DNA of 64,000 nt from Candidatus Aalborgicola lynettensis (GTDB taxonomy: Bacteria; Pseudomonadota; Gammaproteobacteria; Burkholderiales; Burkholderiaceae_C): positions 1 to 64,000 of the forward strand of contig JADJZE010000021.1 in the NCBI GenBank assembly GCA_016719405.1, written 5' to 3'. The translations under genes were made by a program, and so were the position numbers. The notes beneath the pieces were generated by a model, which saw nothing but the letters and a program-made list of their open reading frames with translations, was not told the origin of the DNA and ran no database searches. The stretch's first letter is position 1. Every line of letters starts with the position of its first letter. Shown here in pieces: positions 43,577 through 52,943 of the stretch.

Positions 43577-45853
43577 TCAGACCGCCGCTCGCGCTGCGCT
43601 GGGCTTGCGCGACCGGAGCCTGGAAACTTTGACCACTTTGACAGACTCCTGGGACTTGGCGACCGTGATCGATTCTTCTTCTGGTGCTTTCCTGGGAGCC
43701 GCAAATACTGCACGTCGCGCCAAGGTGCCTACAAGGCTGCGAATTTCGGATTTTTTGCTGCGCAGAAAGTCCTGCAGCAAGCGTGCAGGGAAACTGTTGA
43801 TAGTGATCAGAATGTCGGCCAATGCGCGGTAGCGGGGTACGCCGTCGTAGAGATTGCCCAAGGTGGCAATCATTGCCACGAGCGACCGCGACAAATGCAA
43901 ATACTCCCCCCGCACTACCAGTCCCAGTTGCTGCGTATTGGACATCAAATGCATCAGGGTGTTGGCGCGCTGTAGCCAGCCTTCGGGCCCCTCCTGGTAC
44001 AGCATCCAGACAAAATCGTAGGACAGGGGCTTGATGCTTTTCTTGTCCAGCGTACGCACCAGTGCTTCCCGAATTTCATCCCGCCGGGCCCGCGCGGCGG
44101 ACGGGTCGGTGCTGATGGCTATCAGGGCATCGGTAATTGCGTCCGGATTGGCTACCAAGGCACCCTTGAGGTAATTGATTACCGGAACAATTTTCCCCGC
44201 CAGTTGGATGGTGTTTCCCCAGTCAATCAGGTGCAAACGTCCTTCTTTGTCAACCATGACGTTACCGGGGTGCAAATCACCATGGATTTCCTGGTACACA
44301 AATATCTGGCTGAGTATGGTGAAAAGAAACTTTTTGGCCAGCTCACGCCGGTAAGTAATGGGGTCGCGTGGCTTGAAATGGTGCACGGCGCGCGAAATAT
44401 TCACCGCACCCTCCACGTATTCCATCTCAATGACACGTTCGGTGGCGCTGTACACCTCGGGCACGCGCCAGATCAGGCTATTTTGCGAACGCCGCGAAAA
44501 ATTTGCCTGCACAGCAGCCTCGCGCTCAAACTGCAGCTCGCCGCGGAAACCTTCCACAAAGCCGTCGATTTGCTCCGTCATGGCCTTTAGAAAAGGCGTC
44601 AACTTGCCATGCGGCGCCCAGTACTGACTGGAAACCAGCATGAGCCCAATCGACGTTTTGCCCATCAGGAACTCGCGGTCCAGATTGTGGCGTCCAATTT
44701 TGATGATGACCGGCACCAGGTGTTCCACGTTGTTGATCATGATCGGCTTCTTGGCCAGGTACACCGATCCGATGGAGCCGGATTTGATGGGCCGCTCGGC
44801 ATCAAAGCCGAAATAGATTTCCTCGGGCGGCCGGCCAAAGCTTTCCATGAGCGCTTGGCGCGCCTCGGCGGCCGACATGGGTGGCACGTCTTCCTGGAAC
44901 ACCTCCAACTCACGGGCAATTTCCTCTGGCAGAAAATCAGCGGTGGCCGCGGCTACCTGCGCCATCTTGATAAAAAACGGGCCGAATTCGCGCACCATTT
45001 GCGCCACGATTTGTGCCTGCGCACGGTAGTCTTTCGGGTCCGCCTGGAAGAATGGGCGGATATACCGCAAGGCCCGGATCTGGCGCCGGATGATTTTCAA
45101 ATCGCTGCGCACCACCTGCACCCGGCGCAGCAGGGCATCCATGCGATTCTGGTTGCTGTAGAAAATATCCTTCAGCTCGTTGATCACCTCGACCAGCAGG
45201 GGCTCGTAGGTCTTGAGAATCAGGCGCGTGATGTCCAAACCCAAGTCCGCAAGCCCGCGCAACTCGGGATCGGACATCAACTCATGGAAAAAGGTCCAGA
45301 ACTCGTCGACGATTTGCTGCGGCACCGGAATCGGCGAACGCGCGACCGACTCGTTTAACACATACCGGATCAGACTCTCTGTGGAGCCCTCATTGGGCAA
45401 CACATTGCGGGACCGCAAGTAGGTGGTGATACGCCGGGTTTGCTCGGTCAGCGGGTGTTCATAAAGGGCTTCGAAAATACGGTCCAGCTCCTGGCTGAAG
45501 CGTTCGTTCGTGATGTGGGTTTCGCCACCCAGCATGGACGTCAGTGGCCCAAAGGCCTTGGCTACCTTTGCGGTAGATCCGGGCAACTGTGCGGTCTGAA
45601 TGGCCAAGTCTTTGGCACCGCGCAAAAATCGCATCCCTGTCGCACGGACGGCGCCCAGGGTGCTATTGGGGTTGCTCTCACTGTCTTTGGGGGAAAGGCT
45701 GACGCCGCTACCGGATGCATTTTCGGAGTTGGCGCCAAGCACAGGCGCCTTACCAGAAGGTCTCGGCACGCGGGGACGCACGACTCCGGATTCATCAGAA
45801 GACCGAATCGTTTTGCGCTTGCGCGGTGTGCTATTCAGAGGCGCAGAAGACAT
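43577..45853 (-). CDS. Divergent UbiB/ABC1-family kinase-like protein
   Basis: This 758-residue protein starts at ATG 45853, with an N-terminal extension of about 200 residues. The ABC1 signature GPFFIKMAQVAAATADFLPEEIARELEVFQEDVPP has KMAQ where the family has KxGQ. The nucleotide loop reads IKSGSIGSVYLAK, more like a glycine-rich kinase loop than the family Ala-rich loop. VIIKIGR supplies the Lys, HGDLHPGNVMVD the catalytic loop, and LIDWGN replaces DFG. UbiB proteins support ubiquinone synthesis or lipid-linked ATPase functions; this copy is unusual and its role is unknown. Confidence 0.85.
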   Translation of the reverse strand: MSSAPLNSTPRKRKTIRSSDESGVVRPRVPRPSGKAPVLGANSENASGSGVSLSPKDSESNPNSTLGAVRATGMRFLRGAKDLAIQTAQLPGSTAKVAKAFGPLTSMLGGETHITNERFSQELDRIFEALYEHPLTEQTRRITTYLRSRNVLPNEGSTESLIRYVLNESVARSPIPVPQQIVDEFWTFFHELMSDPELRGLADLGLDITRLILKTYEPLLVEVINELKDIFYSNQNRMDALLRRVQVVRSDLKIIRRQIRALRYIRPFFQADPKDYRAQAQIVAQMVREFGPFFIKMAQVAAATADFLPEEIARELEVFQEDVPPMSAAEARQALMESFGRPPEEIYFGFDAERPIKSGSIGSVYLAKKPIMINNVEHLVPVIIKIGRHNLDREFLMGKTSIGLMLVSSQYWAPHGKLTPFLKAMTEQIDGFVEGFRGELQFEREAAVQANFSRRSQNSLIWRVPEVYSATERVIEMEYVEGAVNISRAVHHFKPRDPITYRRELAKKFLFTILSQIFVYQEIHGDLHPGNVMVDKEGRLHLIDWGNTIQLAGKIVPVINYLKGALVANPDAITDALIAISTDPSAARARRDEIREALVRTLDKKSIKPLSYDFVWMLYQEGPEGWLQRANTLMHLMSNTQQLGLVVRGEYLHLSRSLVAMIATLGNLYDGVPRYRALADILITINSFPARLLQDFLRSKKSEIRSLVGTLARRAVFAAPRKAPEEESITVAKSQESVKVVKVSRLRSRKPSAARAAV

Positions 45854-46026
45854 CAGGTCTTACGGTGCAGTCGTTGGAAAAGTAAACTGCGTCGGCAGTT
45901 GCGATCCCCGTGGGAATGTGTCGCGGATTATAGGCCGACCATGCCACATGGATGGGCTGCCAAGCAGCATGCAGCAAATCGGCGCGTGCCGCCACGAGAC
46001 CAACAAGCATGCAGCACCCAAACAAT

Positions 46027-46050
46027 AAAGGCCTACCGAAGTAAGCCTTT
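46027..46050 (-). terminator. Intrinsic terminator after tRNA-fMet
   Basis: On the minus strand AAAGGCTTAC and GTAGGCCTTT form a 10-bp stem capped by a C(UUCG)G tetraloop, followed by ATTGTTT. It lies 27 bases after the tRNA. Confidence 0.8.
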
Positions 46051-46076
46051 GCTGTCGTGGAAACCCACGTATCTAT

Positions 46077-46153
<77 letters not shown>

Positions 46154-46176
46154 TCAAGACTTTAATTATAACCTAG

Positions 46177-46572
46177 TTACGCAGACGGTGCATCTTCAGC
46201 TGCATCATTTGCAGCAGGACGATCCACCAACTCTACCAATGCCATAGGGGCGTTGTCACCAACGCGGAAACCCATTTTCAAAATACGGGTGTAACCACCA
46301 GGACGAGCCTTGAAACGAGGACCGAGATCATTGAACAACTTGGTAACGCTGTCGCGGTCACGCAGACGGTCAAAAGCCAAGCGGCGGTTGGCCACAGTGG
46401 CTTCTTTGGCAAGCGTAATCATGGGTTCGACCACGCGGCGCAACTCCTTGGCCTTGGGAACCGTGGTTTTGATAACTTCGTGCTCAATGAGCGAATTCAT
46501 CATGTTGCGCAACATCGCCAAACGATGCGAGCTGGTGCGATTGAGTTTACGTAAGCCGTGTCCGTGGCGCAT
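46177..46572 (-). CDS. rplQ: 50S ribosomal protein L17
   Basis: This 131-residue protein begins MRHGHGLRKLNRTSSHR, the universal L17 start. L17 binds 23S rRNA near the exit tunnel. It is the last protein gene of the spc–alpha cluster, 80 bases after rpoA on the same strand, and the initiator tRNA follows. The C-terminus is acidic, as in other betaproteobacteria. Confidence 0.98.
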   Translation of the reverse strand: MRHGHGLRKLNRTSSHRLAMLRNMMNSLIEHEVIKTTVPKAKELRRVVEPMITLAKEATVANRRLAFDRLRDRDSVTKLFNDLGPRFKARPGGYTRILKMGFRVGDNAPMALVELVDRPAANDAAEDAPSA

Positions 46573-46652
46573 AGTAGATTTCCTTTGAGTTTTAAACAGG
46601 CAGCCGTATCAGGTACTGCCTTTGGCACGGAACCCCCAGGGGGTTCAAAAAA

Positions 46653-47642
46653 TTAACGTTTTTCCAGTGCAGCTGGTGGCCAACTTTCGAGCTTCATGCC
46701 CAAAGTCAAACCACGGGAAGCCAGCACTTCCTTGATTTCATTGAGTGACTTGCGCCCCAAATTCGGGGTCTTGAGCAACTCGTTTTCAGTGCGCTGAATC
46801 AGATCACCAATGTAATAGATGTTCTCTGCCTTCAAGCAGTTGGCAGAACGCACGGTCAGCTCCAACTCGTCCACGGGACGCAGCAAGATCGGATCGAACT
46901 GGGTGTTGCCACGTGGAGCCGGCGCATCGAATGCTGCCAACTCGCTGCCTTCCAACTGGGCAAACACCGCCAACTGCTCCACCAAAATCTTGGCGGATGC
47001 ACGCACTGCGTCTTCGGCAGACACGGCGCCATTGGTTTCAATTTCCACGACGAGCTTGTCCAGATCGGTACGCTGCTCCACGCGTGCGCTTTCCACGGTG
47101 TAGCTCACACGCTTGACCGGGGAAAACGAGGCATCCAAAACAATGCGGCCAATGGATTTATTGGGTTCATCGGCATGGCGACGCATGGTGCCGGGCACAT
47201 AACCACGTCCCTTTTCCACCTTGATCTGCATGTCCAGCTTGCCGCCATGGGACAAGTTGGCGATGACGTGACCCGGATTGATGATTTCAACGTCGTGCGG
47301 CGTCTGAATATCCGCAGCGGTAACCACCCCTTCCGTGTCTTTACGCAGACTGAGGGTCACTTCGTCACGGTTGTGGAGCTTGAACACAACGCCCTTTAAA
47401 TTCAGCAGAATGTTAACGACGTCTTCCTGGACGCCATCGATCGACGAGTACTCGTGCAGCACCCCTGCGATCGTCACTTCCGTAGCAGCGAAACCCGGCA
47501 TCGACGACAACAAAACGCGACGCAATGCATTGCCCAGCGTGTGACCGTAACCACGCTCAAAAGGCTCAAGCGCCACTTTGGCGCGGTTGACACCCAATTG
47601 CTCAACGCTGATGGACTTGGGTTTTAGCAAACTATTTTGCAT
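46653..47642 (-). CDS. rpoA: DNA-directed RNA polymerase subunit alpha
   Basis: This 329-residue protein has an N-terminal assembly domain (PFERGYGHTLGNALRRVLLSSMPGFA) and a C-terminal domain (LKAENIYYIGDLIQRTENELLKTPNLGRKSLNEIKEVLASRGL) that contacts UP elements and activators. Length is normal. It lies between rpsD and rplQ; a strong 12-bp hairpin sits in the rpsD–rpoA spacer. Confidence 0.99.
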   Translation of the reverse strand: MQNSLLKPKSISVEQLGVNRAKVALEPFERGYGHTLGNALRRVLLSSMPGFAATEVTIAGVLHEYSSIDGVQEDVVNILLNLKGVVFKLHNRDEVTLSLRKDTEGVVTAADIQTPHDVEIINPGHVIANLSHGGKLDMQIKVEKGRGYVPGTMRRHADEPNKSIGRIVLDASFSPVKRVSYTVESARVEQRTDLDKLVVEIETNGAVSAEDAVRASAKILVEQLAVFAQLEGSELAAFDAPAPRGNTQFDPILLRPVDELELTVRSANCLKAENIYYIGDLIQRTENELLKTPNLGRKSLNEIKEVLASRGLTLGMKLESWPPAALEKR

Positions 47643-47696
47643 GCAGACTTCCTCTCAATACCCCCGACTCGTTACGTCGGTAAGGCTGGTGAAGCA

Positions 47697-47724
47697 CCTA
47701 AACCGCAGCACGCTGCGGTTTAGG
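47697..47724. promoter_or_regulatory. 12-bp perfect hairpin in the rpsD–rpoA spacer
   Basis: CCTAAACCGCAG and CTGCGGTTTAGG pair perfectly around the 4-base loop CACG. No U tract follows in either direction, so a processing, stability or pausing element is more likely than a terminator. Confidence 0.8.
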
Positions 47725-47748
47725 AACGATTTCAACGATTCAAACGGA

Positions 47749-48372
47749 TTAGCGTGAATACAACTCAACAATCAACGATTCGTTGATATCGGCGCCAAAC
47801 TGGTCACGATCGGGAACCGACTTGAAGGTACCCTCGGCTTTATCAATACTGACTTCAACCCAGGCCGGCATACCGACTTGCTGGGCCAACTGCAACGCCT
47901 CGACTACGCGGTTTTGCTTCTTCGATTTCTCGCGCACCGCCACCACGTCACCCGCCTTCACCAAGTACGAAGGAATATTCACGGAGTTACCATTCACGGT
48001 GATGGCCTTGTGTGACACCATCTGGCGCGCTTCTGCACGTGTGGAACCGAAGCCCATACGGTAGACAACGTTGTCCAAACGAGACTCCAAAAGAGACAAC
48101 AAGTTGGCACCCGTATTGCCTTTGCGACGATCAGCCTCTTCAAAGTACCGACGGAACTGGCGCTCCAAAATACCGTACATGCGCTTGACTTTTTGTTTTT
48201 CGCGCAATTGCAGTCCGTAGTCGGAAGTACGTGCGCCAGAAGTGCGACCGTGCTGACCGGGTTTGGAGTCAAATTTAGCCTTGTCACCGATGGCGCGACG
48301 TGCGCTCTTCAGAAACAGGTCCGTGCCTTCACGGCGGGATAGTTTGGCCTTGGGGCCGAGATAGCGTGCCAC
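47749..48372 (-). CDS. rpsD: 30S ribosomal protein S4
   Basis: This 207-residue protein starts MARYLGPKAKLSRREGTDLF. The RNA-binding S4 domain lies near residues 95–155 (RLDNVVYRMGFGSTRAEARQMVSHKAI). It lacks the N-terminal zinc cysteines (C-minus type). S4 nucleates 30S assembly and in enterobacteria represses the alpha operon. It lies between rpsK and rpoA. Confidence 0.99.
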   Translation of the reverse strand: MARYLGPKAKLSRREGTDLFLKSARRAIGDKAKFDSKPGQHGRTSGARTSDYGLQLREKQKVKRMYGILERQFRRYFEEADRRKGNTGANLLSLLESRLDNVVYRMGFGSTRAEARQMVSHKAITVNGNSVNIPSYLVKAGDVVAVREKSKKQNRVVEALQLAQQVGMPAWVEVSIDKAEGTFKSVPDRDQFGADINESLIVELYSR

Positions 48373-48413
48373 TTGATCTTCCTTTATGTCATCTGCTGCA
48401 CCAAAATGCAGGA

Positions 48414-48435
48414 GCCATCAACTGCTGCTGATGGC
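48414..48435. promoter_or_regulatory. Hairpin in the rpsK–rpsD spacer
   Basis: GCCATCA and TGATGGC form a 7-bp stem around an 8-base loop, just upstream of rpsD on the minus strand. It may influence rpsD expression. Confidence 0.45.
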
Positions 48436-48452
48436 GGTGGGCTTGTTAATAA

Positions 48453-48857
48453 TTAGATGCGGCGGCGCTTTTGAGGGCGGCAACCATTGTGTGGAACAGG
48501 CGTCACATCCGCAATCATGTTGATGCGAATTCCCAGCGCGGCCAAAGCACGAACAGAGGATTCGCGACCAGGACCAGGTCCTTTGATCTCGACGTCCAGA
48601 TTTTTAATGCCCTGCTCCAAAGCGGCACGCCCAGCGACTTCGGATGCAACTTGTGCTGCAAATGGAGTGGATTTACGTGAGCCTTTGAAACCTTGGCCAC
48701 CAGACGATGCCCACGACAGGGCATTGCCCTGGCGATCGGTGATCGTGATGATGGTGTTATTGAACGAAGCGTGCACGTGTGCAATACCATCGGCGACGTT
48801 TTTACGAACTTTTTTACGAACGCGCTGCGCTGCGTTATTGGCGGGAGCTTTTGCCAT
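48453..48857 (-). CDS. rpsK: 30S ribosomal protein S11
   Basis: This 134-residue protein has GIAHVHASFNNTIITITDRQGNALSWASSGGQGFKGSRKSTPFAAQ and a basic C-terminus (NGCRPQKRRRI), both diagnostic of S11 of the 30S platform. It follows rpsM with a 19-base gap. Confidence 0.99.
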   Translation of the reverse strand: MAKAPANNAAQRVRKKVRKNVADGIAHVHASFNNTIITITDRQGNALSWASSGGQGFKGSRKSTPFAAQVASEVAGRAALEQGIKNLDVEIKGPGPGRESSVRALAALGIRINMIADVTPVPHNGCRPQKRRRI

Positions 48858-48876
48858 GATTCAGTCTCAATCCCTG

Positions 48877-49242
48877 TTATTTCTTCAATGACGCAGCAGC
48901 CTTACGCGGGCCTTTGCGAGTACGAGCATTCGTGCGGGTGCGTTGACCACGCATGGGAAGGCCACGACGATGGCGAAAACCGCGGTAGCAACCAATGTCC
49001 ATCAAACGTTTGATGTTCATTGTTGTCTCACGACGCAAATCACCCTCAATCGTGAACTGAGCGATCTGGTCCCGGATTTTTTCCAGATCAGAATCAGTCA
49101 GATCTTTGACTTTTTTGGAATAAGCAATGCCACAGGCTTCGCAAATTTTGCGAGCGCGGGTGCGACCGATACCAAAAATGGCGGTCAAGCCAATTTCAGA
49201 ATGCTGTTGCGGCGGAATGTTGATGCCAGCGATACGTGCCAT
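48877..49242 (-). CDS. rpsM: 30S ribosomal protein S13
   Basis: This 121-residue protein begins MARIAGINIPPQQHSEIGLT. The basic tail GLPMRGQRTRTNARTRKGPR reaches the decoding region and contacts P-site tRNA. It lies directly after rpmJ, with no intervening gene. Confidence 0.99.
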   Translation of the reverse strand: MARIAGINIPPQQHSEIGLTAIFGIGRTRARKICEACGIAYSKKVKDLTDSDLEKIRDQIAQFTIEGDLRRETTMNIKRLMDIGCYRGFRHRRGLPMRGQRTRTNARTRKGPRKAAASLKK

Positions 49243-49266
49243 TTTCGTCCTCTAAAACTCTTGCAA

Positions 49267-49380
49267 TTAGCCCTGGCGCTGTTTATGGCGTGGATCCGTA
49301 CAAATCACACGTACAACACCTTTACGGCGGATAACTTTACAGTTACGGCAAATCTTCTTGACCGAAGCTGAAACTTTCAT
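49267..49380 (-). CDS. rpmJ: 50S ribosomal protein L36
   Basis: The 37-residue product ([21 protein letters not shown], ending HKQRQG) starts at ATG 49380 and is too short for ordinary open-frame lists. C-x2-C, a further Cys and His form the zinc knuckle of the C-plus L36 type. It sits between secY and rpsM; infA, often found here, is absent. Confidence 0.97.
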
Positions 49381-49497
49381 ATTTCTCTCCTAAAACTCTT
49401 CGCTTCGTTCCGACTTTGATTCGCGCGGAACATGCGCTATTACCTTAAAAAACCAAGCTCGCAACTTAGCGTGCAAGCATCGACCACTCGCGATGCC

Positions 49498-50805
49498 CTA
49501 CGCTTTGAAATTCGCCTTCTTCAGAAGTGACTCATACTGCTGTGACATCAAGTAATTTTGCACTTGGGCCATGAAGTCCATCGTTACGACTACGATAATC
49601 AGCAGCGAAGTGCCCCCGAAATAAAACGGTACGTTGTACTTCAGGATCAAAAACTCTGGCAACAAACACACGAAGGTGATGTAAATGGCACCAGCAAAAG
49701 TCAAACGGAGCAATATTTTATCAATATGCTTGGCGGTCTGTTCCCCGGGTCGAATACCGGGTATGAAGGCGCCACTTTTTTTCAAATTATCAGCAGTCTC
49801 CCGGGCATTGAAAACCAGTGCCGTGTAGAAGAAGCAAAAGAATACGATCGCGGCCGCGTACAACAACACATACACCGGCTGTCCGGGACTAAGTGTGCTC
49901 GAAAGGTCTTTTAACCAACGCATTGACTCGCCAGAACTAAACCAATTGGCAATCGTGGCGGGCATCAAAATAATTGACGAAGCAAAAATTGGAGGAATAA
50001 CCCCTGCCATATTCAGTTTTAGTGGCAAGTGCGACGACTGACCACCATAAACCTTGTTGCCCACCTGACGACGGGCATAGTTGACCAAAATTTTCCGTTG
50101 TCCGCGCTCGACATACACCACAAAGTAAGTTACCAAAACAACCAGAGCAACAACTAACAAGGCGACGATGACGTTCATCGAACCCGTGCGCACCAATTCA
50201 AGTAACCCACCAATTGCACTCGGCAATCCGGCTGCAATGCCACCAAAAATCAATATCGAAATACCATTGCCCAAACCGCGCTCTGTAATCTGCTCACCAA
50301 GCCACATTAGAAACATGGTCCCAGCAGTTAGAGTCACCACTGAAGTCATGCGAAAACCGAAACCTGGCGCAATGACCAACCCCGCAGACGACTCCAATGC
50401 AAGCGCAATGCCCAAAGACTGAAACAATGCCAATCCCAATGTGCCATAGCGGGTGTACTGCGTAATTTTTCTCCGACCACCTTCACCTTCTTTTTTCATC
50501 TGCTCAAAGGTTGGAACCACATAAGTGAGCAGTTGCATGATGATCGAGGCCGAAATATACGGCATGATCCCCAGCGCGAAAATGGTGAACCGGGACAACG
50601 CTCCACCGGAGAACATATTGAAAAGACTCAATATGCCGCCCTGCTGCCCCTTAAACAGCTGTTGCAACTGCGTAGGATCAATGCCAGGCACCGGAATGTG
50701 CGCACCTATTCGGTACACCACCAATGCCAATAACAAAAACACAAGGCGACGACGCAGGTCGCCGAACTTGCCAGTTTTTGCCATTTGAGCTGCGCTAGTT
50801 GCCAC
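49498..50805 (-). CDS. secY: Protein translocase subunit SecY
   Basis: This 435-residue inner-membrane protein has ten TM segments and forms the SecYEG protein-conducting channel. Conserved stretches include IPVPGIDPTQLQ, GIMPYISASIIMQLL, EQITERGLGNGISILIF and NYARRQVGNKVYGGQSSHLPLKLNMAGVIP (cytoplasmic loop contacting SecA and the ribosome). It follows rplO by 21 bases, as in the standard spc operon. Confidence 0.99.
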   Translation of the reverse strand: MATSAAQMAKTGKFGDLRRRLVFLLLALVVYRIGAHIPVPGIDPTQLQQLFKGQQGGILSLFNMFSGGALSRFTIFALGIMPYISASIIMQLLTYVVPTFEQMKKEGEGGRRKITQYTRYGTLGLALFQSLGIALALESSAGLVIAPGFGFRMTSVVTLTAGTMFLMWLGEQITERGLGNGISILIFGGIAAGLPSAIGGLLELVRTGSMNVIVALLVVALVVLVTYFVVYVERGQRKILVNYARRQVGNKVYGGQSSHLPLKLNMAGVIPPIFASSIILMPATIANWFSSGESMRWLKDLSSTLSPGQPVYVLLYAAAIVFFCFFYTALVFNARETADNLKKSGAFIPGIRPGEQTAKHIDKILLRLTFAGAIYITFVCLLPEFLILKYNVPFYFGGTSLLIIVVVTMDFMAQVQNYLMSQQYESLLKKANFKA

Positions 50806-50826
50806 GGTTGCCTCTTCGAATCAAAT

Positions 50827-51258
50827 TCAGGCCACACTGCCGCCAGCTGCTTCAATAGCAGCCTTGGCACCAGCGGTTGCACCAATTCCGTTCAGCTTTA
50901 CTGCCTTGGCAATCGCTCCAGTATTAACAACCTTAACGACCTTTGCCAATTGACCGACCATTTTCGCTTGTTTAAGCGCCAATAGATCAACCTCTGGCAA
51001 GCCCAGCGTTTCCAAGGCCGTCAAGGTAATTTCTGCGTTAAATTGCAGCAAATGGGACTTAAAGCCGCGCTTGGGCAAGCGACGATGCATGGGCATCTGC
51101 CCGCCTTCAAATCCAACTTTATGGTAGCCGCCAGCACGCGACTTTTGACCTTTGTGACCACGTCCAGCAGTTTTACCAATGCCAGAGCCAATGCCGCGAC
51201 CGACACGACGCTTGTAGTGCTTCGCGCCATCGGCGGGCTTAATGCTATTGAGTTCCAT
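50827..51258 (-). CDS. rplO: 50S ribosomal protein L15
   Basis: 143 residues from ATG 51258 (MELNSIKPADGAKH); a second ATG directly upstream at 51261 is possible. VGRGIGSGIGKTAGRGHKGQKSR is the glycine/arginine-rich L15 tail that threads into 23S rRNA. It lies 10 bases after rpmD. Confidence 0.98.
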   Translation of the reverse strand: MELNSIKPADGAKHYKRRVGRGIGSGIGKTAGRGHKGQKSRAGGYHKVGFEGGQMPMHRRLPKRGFKSHLLQFNAEITLTALETLGLPEVDLLALKQAKMVGQLAKVVKVVNTGAIAKAVKLNGIGATAGAKAAIEAAGGSVA

Positions 51259-51268
51259 CATCAACCTC

Positions 51269-51451
51269 TTAAAGCACCCGAACCAGGTAAGCAATTTTGT
51301 TAATCATGCCGCGAACTTCTGGTGTATCCACCAGCTCACTCGTGCTGCGAATTTTGCGAAGTCCCAAACCACGCACGGTGGCGCGATGGGATTCTTTCGT
51401 TCCAATGGGGCTGCGCACCAATTGGACTTTTACAGTTTGTTGTGTAGTCAT
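51269..51451 (-). CDS. rpmD: 50S ribosomal protein L30
   Basis: This 60-residue protein (VKVQLVRSPIGTKESHRATVRGLGLRKIRST) is a normal-length bacterial L30. It lies between rpsE and rplO, 14 bases after rpsE. Confidence 0.98.
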   Translation of the reverse strand: MTTQQTVKVQLVRSPIGTKESHRATVRGLGLRKIRSTSELVDTPEVRGMINKIAYLVRVL

Positions 51452-51465
51452 TTTGAATCCCGCTT

Positions 51466-51990
51466 TCAGACGAAGATTTCTTCGACGGTTTTGCCACGCT
51501 TTGCGGCAACGTTGGCAGGCGTCGTAGACACCGACAGCGCATCCAATGTGGCACGAACCATGTTGTATGGATTGGATGAACCATGGCTTTTGGCCACGAT
51601 GTCGGTAATTCCAACCACTTCAAACACAGCGCGCATTGGACCACCAGCAATGATGCCAGTACCCTTAGGAGCAGGCGCCATCATGACATTGGCGGCACCG
51701 TGATGACCATTCACTTGGTGGTGAATCGAGCCATTCTTGAGTGACACTTTGATCATGTTGCGACGGGCTTCTTCCATGGCCTTCTGCACAGCAGCCGGCA
51801 CTTCTTTGGATTTACCTTTGCCCATGCCGATGCGACCTTCGCCATCACCCACCACGGTCAGTGCAGCAAAACCGAGAATTCGGCCGCCCTTAACCACTTT
51901 GGTGACGCGATTGATCGCGATCATTTTCTCGCGCAGTCCGTCTTCAGGCCCTTCAGCCTTGCCCTGCATTTTCGCTTGTACTTTAGCCAT
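51466..51990 (-). CDS. rpsE: 30S ribosomal protein S5
   Basis: This 174-residue protein has the N-terminal double-stranded-RNA-binding domain (GLREKMIAINRVTKVVKGGRILGFAALTVVGDGEGRIG) and C-terminal domain (VMMAPAPKGTGIIAGGPMRAVFEVVGI). S5 contributes to translational accuracy. It follows rplR by 17 bases. Confidence 0.99.
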   Translation of the reverse strand: MAKVQAKMQGKAEGPEDGLREKMIAINRVTKVVKGGRILGFAALTVVGDGEGRIGMGKGKSKEVPAAVQKAMEEARRNMIKVSLKNGSIHHQVNGHHGAANVMMAPAPKGTGIIAGGPMRAVFEVVGITDIVAKSHGSSNPYNMVRATLDALSVSTTPANVAAKRGKTVEEIFV

Positions 51991-52007
51991 CTTTATTTCC
52001 GATCTGC

Positions 52008-52373
52008 TTAGAACTGCAAGCCAGCTTCACGTGCCGCGTCGGCCAACGCTTTGACGCGGCCATGGTACGCAAAACCCGCACGGTCAAATGCAACCTTTTC
52101 GACACCAGCAGCTTTGGCCTTCTCAGCCACACGCTTACCAATGATCTGGGCTGCAGCAACATTGCCACCCTTGCCTGACGCACCCAAAGCCTTGCGAACT
52201 TCGAGTTCGGCAGTGGATGCAGTGGCCAACACCTTGCCGCCATCGCCAGAAATCACACTGGCGTAAATGTGCAGGTTGGTGCGATTGACGGTCAAACGTG
52301 CAACGCCTTGATTGGCGATACGAATACGCGTTTGACGGGCCCGGCGAAGACGCTGCTCTTTTTTGGTCAACAT
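52008..52373 (-). CDS. rplR: 50S ribosomal protein L18
   Basis: This 121-residue protein binds 5S rRNA. RLRRARQTRIRIANQGVARLTVNRTNLHIYA and RAGFAYHGRVKALADAAREAGLQF are conserved ends. It lies between rplF and rpsE. Confidence 0.99.
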   Translation of the reverse strand: MLTKKEQRLRRARQTRIRIANQGVARLTVNRTNLHIYASVISGDGGKVLATASTAELEVRKALGASGKGGNVAAAQIIGKRVAEKAKAAGVEKVAFDRAGFAYHGRVKALADAAREAGLQF

Positions 52374-52384
52374 GTTGCAGCTCC

Positions 52385-52918
52385 TTATTTCTTCTTGGTT
52401 TCTTTGATTGTGATCTTCTCATCCGCATAACGGATGCCTTTGCCCTTGTAAGGCTCAGGTGGACGAACAGCACGAATCTCAGCAGCAATCTGACCAACGC
52501 GCTGACGATCAGCACCTTTGATCAAAATTTCGGTGGGGGTTGGCGTTGCAACCGTAATGCCAGCTGGCATATCGAAATTGACAGGATGTGAGTAACCCAC
52601 TGCCAAGTTCAATTTGGCACCTGCGGCTTGGGCCTTGTAGCCCACGCCAACCAAACTCAGCTTCTTCTCGAAACCTTTGGTCACGCCGACAACCATGTTA
52701 TTCACCAATTGACGCATGGTTCCGGACATCGCATCGGCTTCGCGAGAGTCATTGGCTGGCGCAAAACTCAGCTGACCAGCGTTATTGGCAACACTCACCA
52801 ATTCATTGAGCTTCAACTGCAACACACCACCAGCGCCTTTGACGCTGATCTGGTCGTCTTTAATTGATACATCCACGCCAGCCGGCACAGCAACGGGAAG
52901 TTTTCCTACACGAGACAT
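52385..52918 (-). CDS. rplF: 50S ribosomal protein L6
   Basis: This 177-residue protein has two L6 domains (MSRVGKLPVAVPAGVDV; GVTKGFEKKLSLVGVGYKA) and the C-terminal EPYKGKGIRYADE motif near the factor-binding centre. It follows rpsH by 25 bases. Confidence 0.99.
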   Translation of the reverse strand: MSRVGKLPVAVPAGVDVSIKDDQISVKGAGGVLQLKLNELVSVANNAGQLSFAPANDSREADAMSGTMRQLVNNMVVGVTKGFEKKLSLVGVGYKAQAAGAKLNLAVGYSHPVNFDMPAGITVATPTPTEILIKGADRQRVGQIAAEIRAVRPPEPYKGKGIRYADEKITIKETKKK

Positions 52919-52943
52919 TTGTAATTACTCCTCTTGTGTAGTG

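Noticed and set aside
46630..46646. GAACCCCCAGGGGGTTC hairpin as terminator between rpoA and rplQ
   Set aside because: The T run lies upstream of the hairpin on the coding strand, not after it, and rplQ follows in the same operon.
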